Of a DNA stretch of 17,500 nt, positions 1-8,396 are shown piece after piece (within the stretch, counting starts at the first letter, position 1; each line of letters begins with the position of its first letter). The notes under the pieces were generated by a model. That model was not told the origin of the DNA, searched no databases, and was given only the letters and a program-made list of their open reading frames with translations. The position numbers were made by a program, and so were the translations under genes. Location of the stretch: the NCBI GenBank assembly GCA_002005505.1, contig KV908361.1, positions 252,501 through 270,000 on the forward strand, read 5' to 3'. The DNA is from Botryococcus braunii (lineage: Eukaryota; Chlorophyta; Trebouxiophyceae).

Positions 1-151
1 CATCGACGTGGCTGAAGATATGGTGTGAAATGCAAAGGCCCTGTCAGATAAAACATTTGCTTTTAACCCTACACCTTGTAGCACGAGGCGCAGATCAAAT
101 GAGTCCCTCTGAAGCTTGCGTTTCAGTCCCATTCTCTTTCCACTTCAGAAG

Positions 152-154
<3 letters not shown>

Positions 155-183
<29 letters not shown>

Positions 184-199
184 CTGTGTCTGTGTGTGT

Positions 200-259
<60 letters not shown>

Positions 260-336
260 TGTGTGTTCGCGCGTGCGCGCGCGCGCGTGTGTGTGTGTGT
301 GTGTGTGTGTGCATGAGTGCGTGCGTGCGTGCGTGC

Positions 337-417
<81 letters not shown>
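155..417. repeat. Compound GT/CG microsatellite, about 260 bp
   Basis: Alternating purine-pyrimidine tract: (GT)n with interruptions (TCTGTG, GGTGTG), a CG-rich core near 268-288, a GCGT block near 315-342 and a final pure (GT)n. It produces open frames of Cys-Val or His-Thr repeats in several frames; these are not genes. It begins about 30 bases downstream of the stop of the minus-strand gene. Confidence 0.97.
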
Positions 418-418
<1 letters not shown>

Positions 419-450
419 ACAGCCGTGCCTGCTTTCCTCTCCTTCTTTTA

Positions 451-524
451 TTAGCCCGAGGGCGGGCCCGCATAGCCTTCACCCTCAAAAGCCTGAACCC
501 CCGGCCCTGGTGAGGATGGACCAT
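451..524 (-). CDS. Last exon of unrecognised minus-strand gene
   Basis: After a long pyrimidine tract and CCCTCAG the frame reads GPSSPGPGVQAFEGEGYAG and stops at TAA 451-453. Two bases complete an aspartate codon from the preceding exon. A plus-strand exon (455-509) could be drawn on the same bases, but it has no partner exons. Confidence 0.42.
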
Positions 525-929
525 CTGAGGGAGAGCCAAGCCACGGCAACAGGGCAGAGCGAAAGTACCTGTCATTTCATGTTGAGGAGTCATCACAAAA
601 TCTCCTTGTATCTCATCCCAATGTGGGAACGGGGGCGCCTGGATCTGCATAAATGTACCCACATGAGTCCATACGGTAGGGCAGCTCTTGCATGGAAAAG
701 ACACCAGTGTGTGTTTCCTCTGACTTAAACTCTTAAACAAAAAATAAAGGTTTGAAAATACTTAGGTAAAGGATGAGAATGAGGACGAGTTAAGTCAGAG
801 GACGGGCTCCGACAATGAAGTCCCTGTCCCACTTTAGTTCCCATCACCCATCACGTGTTTACATAAGGGCATGCGTGACGTCACGCACCCGCTCGCACGC
901 CCCCCGCGCACATGGTGCAGCGTGCGCGC

Positions 930-982
<53 letters not shown>

Positions 983-3264
983 GTGTGTGTGTCTGTGTGT
1001 GTGTGTGTGTGTGTGCGCGTGTGTGCGCGCACGCTCTCGCCCATGTCGTCGATGAATTCAGGCTCACATGGGTCTGACCCCCACCCCCCCTTAAACTGTC
1101 CCTCAACCCCCTTTTCTCTCCCAACCTTCTCCCCTCCATCCCTCCCTCCCTCTCTCCCCCGCCCCTCCCCAACTTTCGTTCTCTCCCCCCCCCCCCCCCC
1201 AACTTCCAGCTCCTGCCAACTGCCCCTCTCCACAATCTCGTCTGTCCAAACCCTGCAGCCCTTCCTCTAGCCCCTCCCCCCACCACATGCAGCTCCAACA
1301 CCTTCTAAGCAGCCACCTGCCGCTGTTTCCATATCAGTTTTTTTAAACTGTTTCCATGTCAGTTTCTCCCGGTTCAATATCAGTTACTAAATTATAAATG
1401 CTAAATGCTAAATATTTCAATATCAATTTCCAGGGCTCCTGACACGACTCCCCGAAAAAAGTGAAAATCGAGCACCCACCCGTGCCTCGATTTTGCTGAA
1501 CTCCTAACAGAAATGTTGCATTCCGCCAAACTGTCTGTCTCGGTGCTCAGCAGCTTTGATAACTATTCCCACAGATCCGACCCCATTGACAGGACAGCAC
1601 ACACAGCCTGAAAGAAATCCAGTACCAGTATCACCTGAGGAATTCAGTATCAGTATCAGCAGGAATTCAGTATCACATGAAAGAAATTCAGGATTAAGAA
1701 TGCAGGTATCCACTTCTACTGAGGTTCTTGTCGTCTCATTTTCCTGCGGATGTGCGAACCCGCCACCTCTGCCTCAACAGCAACATCTATGAAATGATAT
1801 GGTCAGAAATCAGAAAGAAATGATATTGGAATGGAATGAAATGAAATGGTAGGGTCAGAAGTCAGAAAAACTCTGCTTGCCATGTTCGAGAGGGCCTTTG
1901 GGCACTGACCTTCAGCAGAGAGGGCTTTGGGGCCCTGACATCATAGGCGTTGCCCGCATCTCCGTCAATCTCTGCCTCATTACCCGGAGCAGCCTCTGTT
2001 TGAGCATCATCCGGGGATTGGGGGGTGGGCCTCTCGGGTTGGTGCTGAGGTACCTTCTGCAACCAGCTGGGGGCTTTTGAGCCCTTCGTGGGGGGCCTCC
2101 TAAGAGGACGCTCCCGATCGGTTTCGCCCCCCACCTCCTCGTTCGTGGCCCCCCTCTGCAAAACACGTGTCAGCAGGACCGCATATTAGAACCCGCACCT
2201 TGCAAAATATTTCTCTCCAAAGATAAAAACTCGTACTCTGCTTGCAACACCCCCCCCCCCCCCCACATGCTACGAGAAGAAAGAAGAGGCTTTCCGACGG
2301 CGTGACAGAGTATTCCATAGAGCTCATGCCCATGAACCTTAGCGGCCCAAATCTCCCATCTCAGGCCCCCCCAAACCCCCCCCCCCCAACACACACACAC
2401 ACACACAGGAGGGTGACAGTGCAGCTTTCAATTGACACCCTGAACACCTTCCCGTACATTTGTACATGTCTTGCCCCCGGCATTGTTTTGGGGGGGGGGG
2501 GGGTTGTGGACGGGCTGCTGAAGTTAACAGTGCCCGTGGCACTCCCATGCTGTCTCCCTCCGTCCTTCACCTTTAAAGCCCCAAAAGTGGCCTTCTCCAC
2601 CCCTGACCGTAACAAGTACGTAGGCAGGGATTGCCGTTATTTCATGCCACTTAACCTCCCAACCCCCCTTTCTGTTATCTTCACATCTCCATCCTGCCGA
2701 CAAGTGGGGGAGCTTGGGCCAACCACGGACCCACCTTCCCTAACTATCCTGTGCCATTCCCCTTCACAGTTGACTCTTTTTCCGCGCCCCCCCCCCCCCC
2801 TGGATTGGGGGAAATGCTTTCTCCGTGAACCACCTCATACTCTCGCCCATCCCCCTCTCCATATTCCAGTCTCTTCGGACTCCAGACTACAAGACAGTGT
2901 TACAGCCAACGACCTGAAGAAGACCATTTTGGGGCATTCGAATCGACTTGAGAGAAGTCCCGATTGGCTTGACCACATCAATCGACATACAGCCTGGTAC
3001 CACCTCCTGCTTAAGAAACACTGGTTAGAGCCACATATGGTCCAACCAAACCGTATCACAGCAAAGATTATGTGACAGGGCTGGTGCTGTTGATGACAGA
3101 CTTTTATCACAGAGGCACACCTTGTTTGCTTGCAGCAGCCTTGGATTTGAGCACGTAGATAGCGTACGAGGAGGCACATTTGTCCATAAAGAGTTTCTGC
3201 AAGTCCCAAGGCAGGTAAGGCATAGATGTCTGTGTGGCCACCATGTTTTTGAGCAAATTTGCAC
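451..3264 (-). CDS. 3' part of an unrecognised spliced gene, five exons
   Basis: Read on the minus strand as 3264-3121, 2602-2571, 2155-1910, 644-569, 524-451, about 190 residues to a TAA stop at 451-453. Every junction is GT-AG and the phases (1, 0, 0, 1) fit without exception, which is the main evidence. The product starts with an amphipathic region (MPYLPWDLQKLFMDKC, then YAIYVLKSKAAASKQ), passes into an acidic, Pro/Gln-rich, probably disordered segment, then an IQAPPFPHWDEIQGDF block and a Gly/Pro-rich tail. I recognise no family. The 5' part lies above 3264. A large CA repeat starts about 30 bases after the stop on the transcript strand. The last intron would be only 44 nt, so the final junction is the least sure. 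Confidence 0.5.
569..644 (-). CDS. Exon of unrecognised minus-strand gene
   Basis: 76 nt between ACATTTATGCAG|ATCCAG and ATGACAG|GTACTT, phase 0 in and 1 out. Encodes IQAPPFPHWDEIQGDF and then VMTPQHEMT. Its amino-acid order looks protein-like, not random, and the exon is flanked by good splice sites. Confidence 0.5.
921..1032. repeat. Compound CG/GT microsatellite
   Basis: A (CG)n run of about 20 bases passes into (GT)n with a TTGTG interruption and ends in GCGCGC. It lies in the largest intron (645-1909) of the minus-strand gene. A pyrimidine-rich C/T stretch with a run of 16 C follows at 1079-1200. Confidence 0.95.
1910..2155 (-). CDS. Exon encoding an acidic, Pro/Gln-rich disordered segment
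   Basis: 246 nt, phase 0 at both ends, acceptor GTGTTTTGCAG|AGGGGG and donor CTGAAG|GTCAGT. The 82-residue product begins RGATNEEVGGETDRE, has a WLQKVPQHQPERPTP core and an acidic AEIDGDAGNAYD stretch, then KPSLLK. Composition indicates an intrinsically disordered linker or tail. The other two frames on this strand give arginine-rich nonsense. Confidence 0.55.
2571..2602 (-). CDS. 32-nt exon of unrecognised minus-strand gene
   Basis: Between ACGGTCAG|GGGTGG and TTTAAAG|GTGAAG. Two bases complete the split glycine codon from the previous exon and then VEKATFGALK is read, ending in phase 0 as the next exon requires. The fit of both phases is the reason to include so small a piece. Confidence 0.4.
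3121..3264 (-). CDS. Exon of unrecognised minus-strand gene
   Basis: 144 nt between GTTAACAG|GTGCAA and AACAAG|GTGTGC, two bases of a split codon then 47 codons then one base. Encodes TQTSMPYLPWDLQKLFMDKC followed by a lysine/alanine helix. If the donor is not used, a TGA follows four codons later (3107-3109) and this would be the last exon. A plus-strand exon with good splice sites also fits here (about 3136-3214), but its codon use is less biased. Confidence 0.5.
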
Positions 3265-3306
3265 CTGTTAACTTGACATTGAAGGGACAGGAAACAATCA
3301 GGTGAG

Positions 3307-3379
3307 GGGCACTTCGATGGAGGACCTCAAAGATGCGATTTTAGCAAAACAGTGGCGGAATTCCCAGTGAAGTGCCCCG
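3307..3379. repeat. 10-bp inverted repeat upstream of exon at 3264
   Basis: GGGGCACTTC at 3307-3316 pairs exactly with GAAGTGCCCC at 3370-3379. It lies inside the intron of the minus-strand gene, close to the acceptor at 3265. Confidence 0.7.
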
Positions 3380-4038
3380 CCCTGTGAACACTTGCCTCAG
3401 GGACCAGTAATCTAGAAAGCTTGGATGCTAGAGGGAACAAACCTGGATGAAGCCCTGCAACTCGGAAAACATTTGTAATTCAAAAAATAAAGGGAGGCCA
3501 TTCGTCCGGCCTCATTCACTAGCCCACATGTTCTGCGATGTTCGAAGCTCACTCTCCATCCCGGGAGAGTAAAACCATCGTACAATAAAGCCCGAAACAT
3601 GATGTCGAGGATTGAGTTGTTCACGAAACTCGCTACCTCTGCTTGCAGCTACGTGCTTCGTAGCTAATAGGCGGCTGACGGTTCGACACATCTCTCGTCC
3701 AGGAACCAACCCGAAACGTTAAATAAAGCCACACCTGTACATCAACAGTTGACACTGGAAATCTCCTATTATTCTGTATTTCCGTGCTGTGTGGTGTCCT
3801 TGCTCGGGATGCGATCCCATCTTTCACGTACAAATGTGGAGTCAGCCGTGATCGGGAACAGCCCCTCTTAACGCATCGGCCTTGGATGTAATCTTCCTTC
3901 TTCTTCTTCTTCTATCCAAACCATCCTCCAACCCTTCTTCTTCTCCAACTCGCTTCTCCGCCAACATTTGGTGTCGTTTTCTTCATTCCTATCGGGGCAC
4001 ACTGGGCACACCCGGTCTCCTCAGTAACGAGTTCTTAC

Positions 4039-4089
4039 CACATGTTCCCGGTGGAACTTGTTTTGTTTGGGACTGCCTTTCAGGTGTAT
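4039..4089 (-). CDS. Possible upstream exon of the minus-strand gene
   Basis: Strong splice sites on both sides: GGCTTTCCACAG|ATACAC and ACATGTG|GTAAGA. In the frame compatible with the exon at 3264 it encodes TPERQSQTKQVPPGTC and completes a glycine codon. A second open frame (IHLKGSPKQNKFHREHV) exists, so the frame is decided only by phase. Confidence 0.35.
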
Positions 4090-4190
4090 CTGTGGAAAGC
4101 CTGAATTAGACCACACACTCCGGGGTGAACTCCAGTCTTTCCGCCGTTTGAGATTCTCAAGTTGAGAACACCACATCCGCACTCGTGTGC

Positions 4191-4192
<2 letters not shown>

Positions 4193-4245
<53 letters not shown>

Positions 4246-4249
4246 TGTG

Positions 4250-4315
<66 letters not shown>

Positions 4316-4323
4316 TGAGTGAG
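4193..4323. repeat. GT microsatellite ending in GTGA repeats
   Basis: Two long (GT)n blocks separated by a CTTGTG and GCGTG interruption, followed by four copies of GAGT. Its reverse-strand open frames of Thr-His repeats are not genes. Confidence 0.95.
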
Positions 4324-4447
4324 TGAGACACTTGTGTCCGGATGCAAACGGGCTGCCACGCGCACGCCCCTTTGAATGTACAAACAGAATGCGTCCGCTT
4401 CGAGACAGGCAGTGTCCGTTTCCTTGCCAGGCAATCCCACATGATAC

Positions 4448-4497
4448 CACTAACTGTGACATGACCATATCGTGGAGGGTTTTCATTACGAAAGGCC
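4448..4497 (-). CDS. Possible further upstream exon of the minus-strand gene
   Basis: Between TTGCTTAAACAG|GGCCTT and GTTAGTG|GTATCA. The frame that links in phase to the exon at 4089 encodes AFRNENPPRYGHVTVS. The donor is moderate and an earlier one (TATG|GTCATG) fits equally, so this is tentative. Confidence 0.25.
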
Positions 4498-4659
4498 CTG
4501 TTTAAGCAAATTGAGCCAGTAAGGCCCCGTCCGGCCAAACCGGGCTGTGTGGCGAACACTGCACATGCACACTTTGTGCAACGTACAATGTACTTCTAGT
4601 GCATGACGCACGTGATTGTACAATTCGAAAGTATTGTTTCTTCTGTTAAAGGGCACCGG

Positions 4660-4703
4660 AAACTTCCGGGTGGTCCGAAACCGGTATCCGGGAAGTTTCC
4701 GTA
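4660..4703. repeat. 10-bp inverted repeat in the divergent spacer
   Basis: GGAAACTTCC near 4660 pairs exactly with GGAAGTTTCC near 4694. It lies between the minus-strand gene and the plus-strand NXD1-like gene, where divergent promoters would be expected. Confidence 0.6.
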
Positions 4704-4798
4704 CCGTACTTCCAAGATTTCAAAGGGTCTGCAACTCACGGAATTTTCAAACGCTCCGCGAACGGATTCGGGATGTTGACTATTTATATAACCCGTCA

Positions 4799-4805
4799 AT
4801 GCCAG
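4799..4805 (+). CDS. Tentative first coding exon of NXD1-like gene (ATG-CCA-G)
   Basis: An ATG at 4799 is followed by CCAG|GTGAAA, a good donor, leaving one base that completes the codon opened by the exon at 5778 (Met-Pro-Ala-Glu-Ala-Asp). Phase fits and no other in-frame start was found, but seven coding bases give no sequence evidence of their own. The T-A-rich TATTTATATAA at 4781-4791 lies just upstream, too near to act as a classical TATA box for a start here. Confidence 0.2.
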
Positions 4806-5475
4806 GTGAAACTTCTGTGAAAATTGGCATGGGTCACTTCTATGTAAATGGTATTTGAACAGTATTCACTGCTGGTCACCTCTGTGGCATTATGAGTGGC
4901 ACGGACGCAAGGCAAGTTATTGACCGATTACCGCTTACAGTTATTCTCACCTCTAAGTTGAGGCGGCTTGGTCTCTCCTGCTCTTTGAAGAGGTTTGAAG
5001 AAGGTTTTGGTTACATCCGTGCACCAGAAAAAAGTTCGCTGTGACATTTCACCTCCCTTTGCTGGTGAACACTGCAGCCTTGCGAACCCACCAACATCAG
5101 CGAGCAAAACGAAATGCTGTTACGATCGTCGCCTTACTTGCTGATATTATGCGCTCTTTCAAGCTTTCCTGCGCAATCTCAAGGCAGGTTCGGCGCATGC
5201 TAGTATCAGGCCGACAATACAATTGGAATAGAAAAGTAATGGATCAAATTTGGTATGATATAAACTTTCTGCTGGTAATGATATTAGATGTACACGCAGG
5301 CACGAGTTCCCACCCTCATGCGGAGGCGTCAGTCCCCGCACCCGCGACTTCACAAGCGTGCGTAACTCCTCTGATATCTGTGCCTAAAATCTCTCTGCTT
5401 CTGTTTCAATTTAACTTGTGTTTCGTGCTTCGCATCATGCCGGCAGTGCTTTCTTATCTTCATGGCACCAACAAA

Positions 5476-5543
5476 TCACCAGAATGTTGCAATTTATCAG
5501 ATGCCATAACGTCACCAGACTGTTGCAATTTATCAGATGCCAT
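5476..5543. repeat. Two-copy direct repeat, 36-bp period
   Basis: Copies at 5476-5507 and 5512-5543 share 31 of 32 bases (core GTTGCAATTTATCAGATGCC) with a four-base spacer. The period is a multiple of three, so the plus frame repeats SP-[ED]-CCNLSDA, but no splice-supported gene uses it. Confidence 0.9.
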
Positions 5544-5777
5544 GCAACAGGGGTCGCTAGGTCTCAGGGCGCATACTACAGAAGCCACACTGACAGAATC
5601 ACGCTGTCTGACATTCATTATACATTATGTCAAATGCAGACTTTCTTTCCGGTTTCTTTACTCCATGCTCCAAATCCTTTCAGCCTGGTTCAGTAGGGCA
5701 TCAAGGCTCTCTTCAAATGCCAACATAACGCATTCTGATCGGGATTTGCAGCACACCCTTAGGAGCACCCCTTGCAG

Positions 5778-5974
5778 CTGAAGCTGATGATGTCTACATT
5801 CCAAATGTATATGCGACCTGGTCGGATCTGTATATCTTTGGTGGGGTCCCACTCCTCATGGGAGCGCAGCCTCCAGAACTTGTCCGCGACCCTGCCTTTG
5901 AATTTTTCCCTGTAACCCTCGGCGGCTTGATCATTGGACGTGCTGAGAACGGCCCCTTGGGGCCATTTGACTTG
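5778..5974 (+). CDS. Exon of NXD1-like gene carrying the TLGG motif
   Basis: 197 nt starting with two bases of a split codon after CCCCTTGCAG and ending phase 0 at GACTTG|GTGCGC; without the donor it would stop at TGA 5981-5983. The product contains YATWSDLYIFGGVPLL, an FFPVTLGG core and NGPLGPFDL. An open frame on the minus strand covers the same bases, but it lacks a clear acceptor and the plus frame joins in phase to the next exons. Confidence 0.6.
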
Positions 5975-7571
5975 GTGCGCCTTTGATTCAGATATCTTTG
6001 GCCTCATCCCAAATCAAGTAAAATTAGCCAAAGTGAACACACGACATTACTATCTGCATCTCCACATATGTGCCAAGCCTTGATTATATGGCCAGCAGTA
6101 CATGCCCCGGGTCTTGGGGAGGGGGGGGGGTTGTTTGACACCTGCTGATCGCTTCAAACTCGCCAATCGAGTTCCATGAACAGCGCAGCCCCAGGGGTCA
6201 AAGAGGGCTGAAACCTCGGTGGCCCCGCAGCCCCCAACCTGTTTTAGATGCTTATGCGTGTTCTCCCGTGAGACACCCTGCGCTGACATCTCACTCCTTC
6301 CAGCATTACCTTCAACAGCTTTGTCCACCTAATTGCTGCATGTGCGGAAAAAGACGTGCGTGAGACAATTAGGCTGGGATGGGAATGGGTAGGGGAGTGA
6401 GAGCATGATGTTGATTGAGGGGTGCCGTTACATGCAGCGCAGACCAGACGGAGCTGACTGTTTGCTTTGACAACAGTTGTTGGATATGTTGATTGGCTTC
6501 CAACTGATGTCCCCCCCCCCCCCCCCCCCGGGGCAGCCCCCCCGCGACCCTTTCCTTAAACCTGGAAGCATTGACTGGGGACCCTGTTTCCCTTCAACAT
6601 GTGGGTACCAACACCTGTGGCGTGTTCTACATATCTCCCATGCCTCCATCTGTTCCTGCTGAAAGAAGCCCCCCCCCCCCCCCCCCCCGGGGGGGCTTCT
6701 CCCACCACCAACGCCCCTATTGAGCTTGTGTGACGCTTGCAGGACGAGTATGCCCTGGCCTTCTTCGTGACCATCACAACCAATATCCTTACTTGAAAAG
6801 ACTTGAGCCAAACACAGGCTTGTTTCTTGAGCAAGGCCCTTGCCCTATAGGGGCCTTCCTTTCTGATGAACCCGTCCTCAAGCTGTGTAAAATAGATCTG
6901 CGATATGGGATGTGTGCCAGTTGGCAGTCAGGCCTTCAACAGGATGATCCGTCCAAGAATATGTAAATCTAATGCTTGAAAAGGTTCAGTGTTTCAGAGG
7001 ATCAGTAGTGAGGACCTCCGTGATCTGCTTCGCACAGGTGCTATACCTGATGTTGGGGACGTACAAAGAGGGAGGCAAGTCGTACGTCACAGCCAAGGTC
7101 ACGCAAGCATGGGCATCCAATGGCTACTGCGGGCCCAAGTCTCCTATCGCCGACGCTTGCATAGAGTCGGTCTTCAAGTGGGATCGCCAGCAGTTTGGCT
7201 GCGACACACTCTCCATCTTTGAAGCCACCGACCTCAAGTCGCCAGTGCTGGTCTTCAAGGACCTCTGCAAAGTTCCCTTCCTGTCCTTGCCACTCCCCAA
7301 CACGACATACATTTTCCCAAAGTACTCTGCGATCCGCCTCCTCGGCTACAAGTCCGTCACCCCGATTTTTGATGGGCCAAACATTGTGAACCATGTCCTC
7401 ATGAACCTGGACTTGGAAGGTTCCTCCACAATCGCTTCCTTCCGAAGCATTGACGGTCCCGCTTCCGCCAACCTCACTCAATGCTGCTTTCCAATAGGTG
7501 CGGGATACCTCCCCGGGTCTAAGATGACATTCGGCTATTTCTACATCTCGCCCCTGCAGCAGTCCTTCTAG
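5778..7571 (+). CDS. Acetoacetate-decarboxylase-like fold protein (NXD1-like), spliced
   Basis: Model: 5778-5974, 6743-6766 and 7038-7571, about 250 residues, 5' end incomplete. Seen: the first exon has PVTLGGLIIGR followed by NGPLGPFDL; the last exon has SYVTAKVTQAW, GYCGPK, LPLPNTTYIFPKYSAIRLL and GSKMTFGYFYISPL. This succession (TLGG, then acidic-x-Pro-x-Gly-x-Phe-Asp, then an A-[KR]-V strand, then a TxYxxPxYS strand and a final hydrophobic strand) resembles plant NEOXANTHIN-DEFICIENT 1 type proteins of the acetoacetate decarboxylase-like superfamily. I infer the family from pattern memory only. Plant NXD1 is needed for neoxanthin accumulation; enzymatic activity is not established. The catalytic lysine of true acetoacetate decarboxylases is not identifiable here. 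All phases agree. The gene is convergent with accB. Confidence 0.5.
6664..6700. repeat. Perfect 12-bp inverted repeat with poly-C loop
   Basis: The arm AGAAGCCCCCCC at 6664-6675 is exactly complementary to GGGGGGGCTTCT at 6689-6700; the 13-base loop is all C. It lies in the intron before the micro-exon at 6743. A second C19 run stands at 6511-6529. Confidence 0.9.
6743..6766 (+). CDS. Possible micro-exon of NXD1-like gene
   Basis: After the acceptor GACGCTTGCAG the frame reads DEYALAFF in phase 0, which completes an FDL-DEYALAFF-VLYLML strand between the neighbouring exons. The donor TTC|GTGACC is weak, though accB uses a similar one (ACG|GTGACA). Without splicing the frame runs on as VTITTNILT to a TGA at 6794-6796. 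Either a 24-nt micro-exon or an alternative 3' end is possible. Confidence 0.4.
7038..7571 (+). CDS. Last exon of NXD1-like gene
   Basis: 178 codons including the TAG stop, opening at TTCGCACAG|GTGCTA after a pyrimidine-rich tract. The frame also extends upstream to 6972, so the acceptor GTTTCAG near 6998 is an alternative. Codon use favours C and G at third positions, like accB. The product alternates beta-strand-like segments with loops, has single tryptophans and cysteines, and no clear signal peptide. The minus-strand frame across it is a shadow. Confidence 0.8.
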   Translation: MLYLMLGTYKEGGKSYVTAKVTQAWASNGYCGPKSPIADACIESVFKWDRQQFGCDTLSIFEATDLKSPVLVFKDLCKVPFLSLPLPNTTYIFPKYSAIRLLGYKSVTPIFDGPNIVNHVLMNLDLEGSSTIASFRSIDGPASANLTQCCFPIGAGYLPGSKMTFGYFYISPLQQSF

Positions 7572-8313
7572 GACGGGTTCCTGCTAACACCTTTGGAAGG
7601 CTAGTTAGTATAAACAGCGAAGCATTTTCTGACCGCAAGCCAAGGCTATTTGCAAATTAGGTCTTCAATTTCCTTTTTTCTTGCAATTGTTGGTGGCTGG
7701 TGGCGCCCTTCCACCATAAAGGGTACAGCAACAAACGGACGGGGTGGAGGCTTCAGTGCCCATTGCAAGCAGGCCTCATTAGGATAAATGTTGGTCACAG
7801 TCCAGGCTGGAATTGATCAGCTTGGACCCTCACGAGATTTTCCGTCCTCGTGCTGTTTCTCCTTTGCTGCCCTCTTCGACAGTACCAGCAGCACCTAGGC
7901 GCGTGGTGTTTTTCTGCCATAGGTCGTTCACGTAGGACTTGTGTCCCTTACTGCCTTCAAGTTTGGACATCTGATGGACTGACATCACCATCCGGAACAA
8001 GCAAAGTCAGCCAATGACTTTCTCGCGTGTGGGCTGCCCGCCCTCGCCTCTAGTGGATGTGACAGTTTGATAAAGCGCATGCACATGCTCGTACGATGCT
8101 CCTGTCATAGGTTTGCGTCGGGCTGTGTCTAAACAGTTACATTACCTCTATTGTGGAGGAGTTAAACATTATGTCTGTTCTGGAGTACATATGTAGACAG
8201 GCATGAAATCTTTGCAGCAGTAAAAAGGACGGGTATCGCTACTTTTGTGTGGGACCGTATGCCGAATGATCCATTTTGAAGAAAGCACCTAGCGAATATC
8301 TAGCCTATTTTCA

Positions 8314-8396
8314 AGGGGGTTACTCAAAGCTGCACAGCCCTGGGAACACGTTCAGGAAGGACATTCACTGCTGGCCGGATCTATTCAGTGAAGCGG
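8314..8396 (+). CDS. Weak exon candidate upstream of the Cys-rich exon
   Basis: Between CCTATTTTCAAG and the donor GAAGCG|GTGGGT the frame reads GYSKLHSPGNTFRKDIHCWP and then DLFSEA. The residue order is protein-like and the acceptor has a T-rich tract. Its outgoing phase does not match the exon at 9780 directly, so another exon would be needed between them. Confidence 0.18.

Noticed and set aside
455..509. Plus-strand exon between TTTTATTAG and CCCTG|GTGAGG
   Set aside because: Good splice sites, but no partner exons were found on that strand, while the minus-strand exon on the same bases joins in phase to four others.
30..728. Long open frames of Cys-Val and Thr-His repeats over the GT tracts (also at 815-1301, 4021-4559, 8974-9334, 12195-12645, 13047-13847, 16307-16611)
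   Set aside because: Dinucleotide repeats without stops stay open in several frames on both strands. None has splice sites or a protein-like flank.
1504..1713. Minus-strand frame after the strong acceptor GGATTTCTTTCAG
   Set aside because: The acceptor is good, but in phase 0 the frame stops after 14 codons and no donor keeps the phase needed by the exon at 644. An alternative last exon remains possible.
2242..3075. 277-codon plus-strand open frame
   Set aside because: It depends on poly-C and proline-type low-complexity sequence and spans what are read as introns of the minus-strand gene.
3639..3700. tRNA- or SINE-like A and B boxes (TAGCTAATAGG and GGTTCGACACA)
   Set aside because: The boxes are only about 18 bases apart, the last bases of the B box do not fit, and no cloverleaf can be drawn. 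The small stem AGCTACG-TGCTT-CGTAGCT alone is not enough.
5041..5781. 246-codon plus-strand open frame
   Set aside because: It starts at GTG, crosses the likely intron before 5778, shows no coding bias, and no paired splice sites support it. Only the internal 36-bp duplication is notable.
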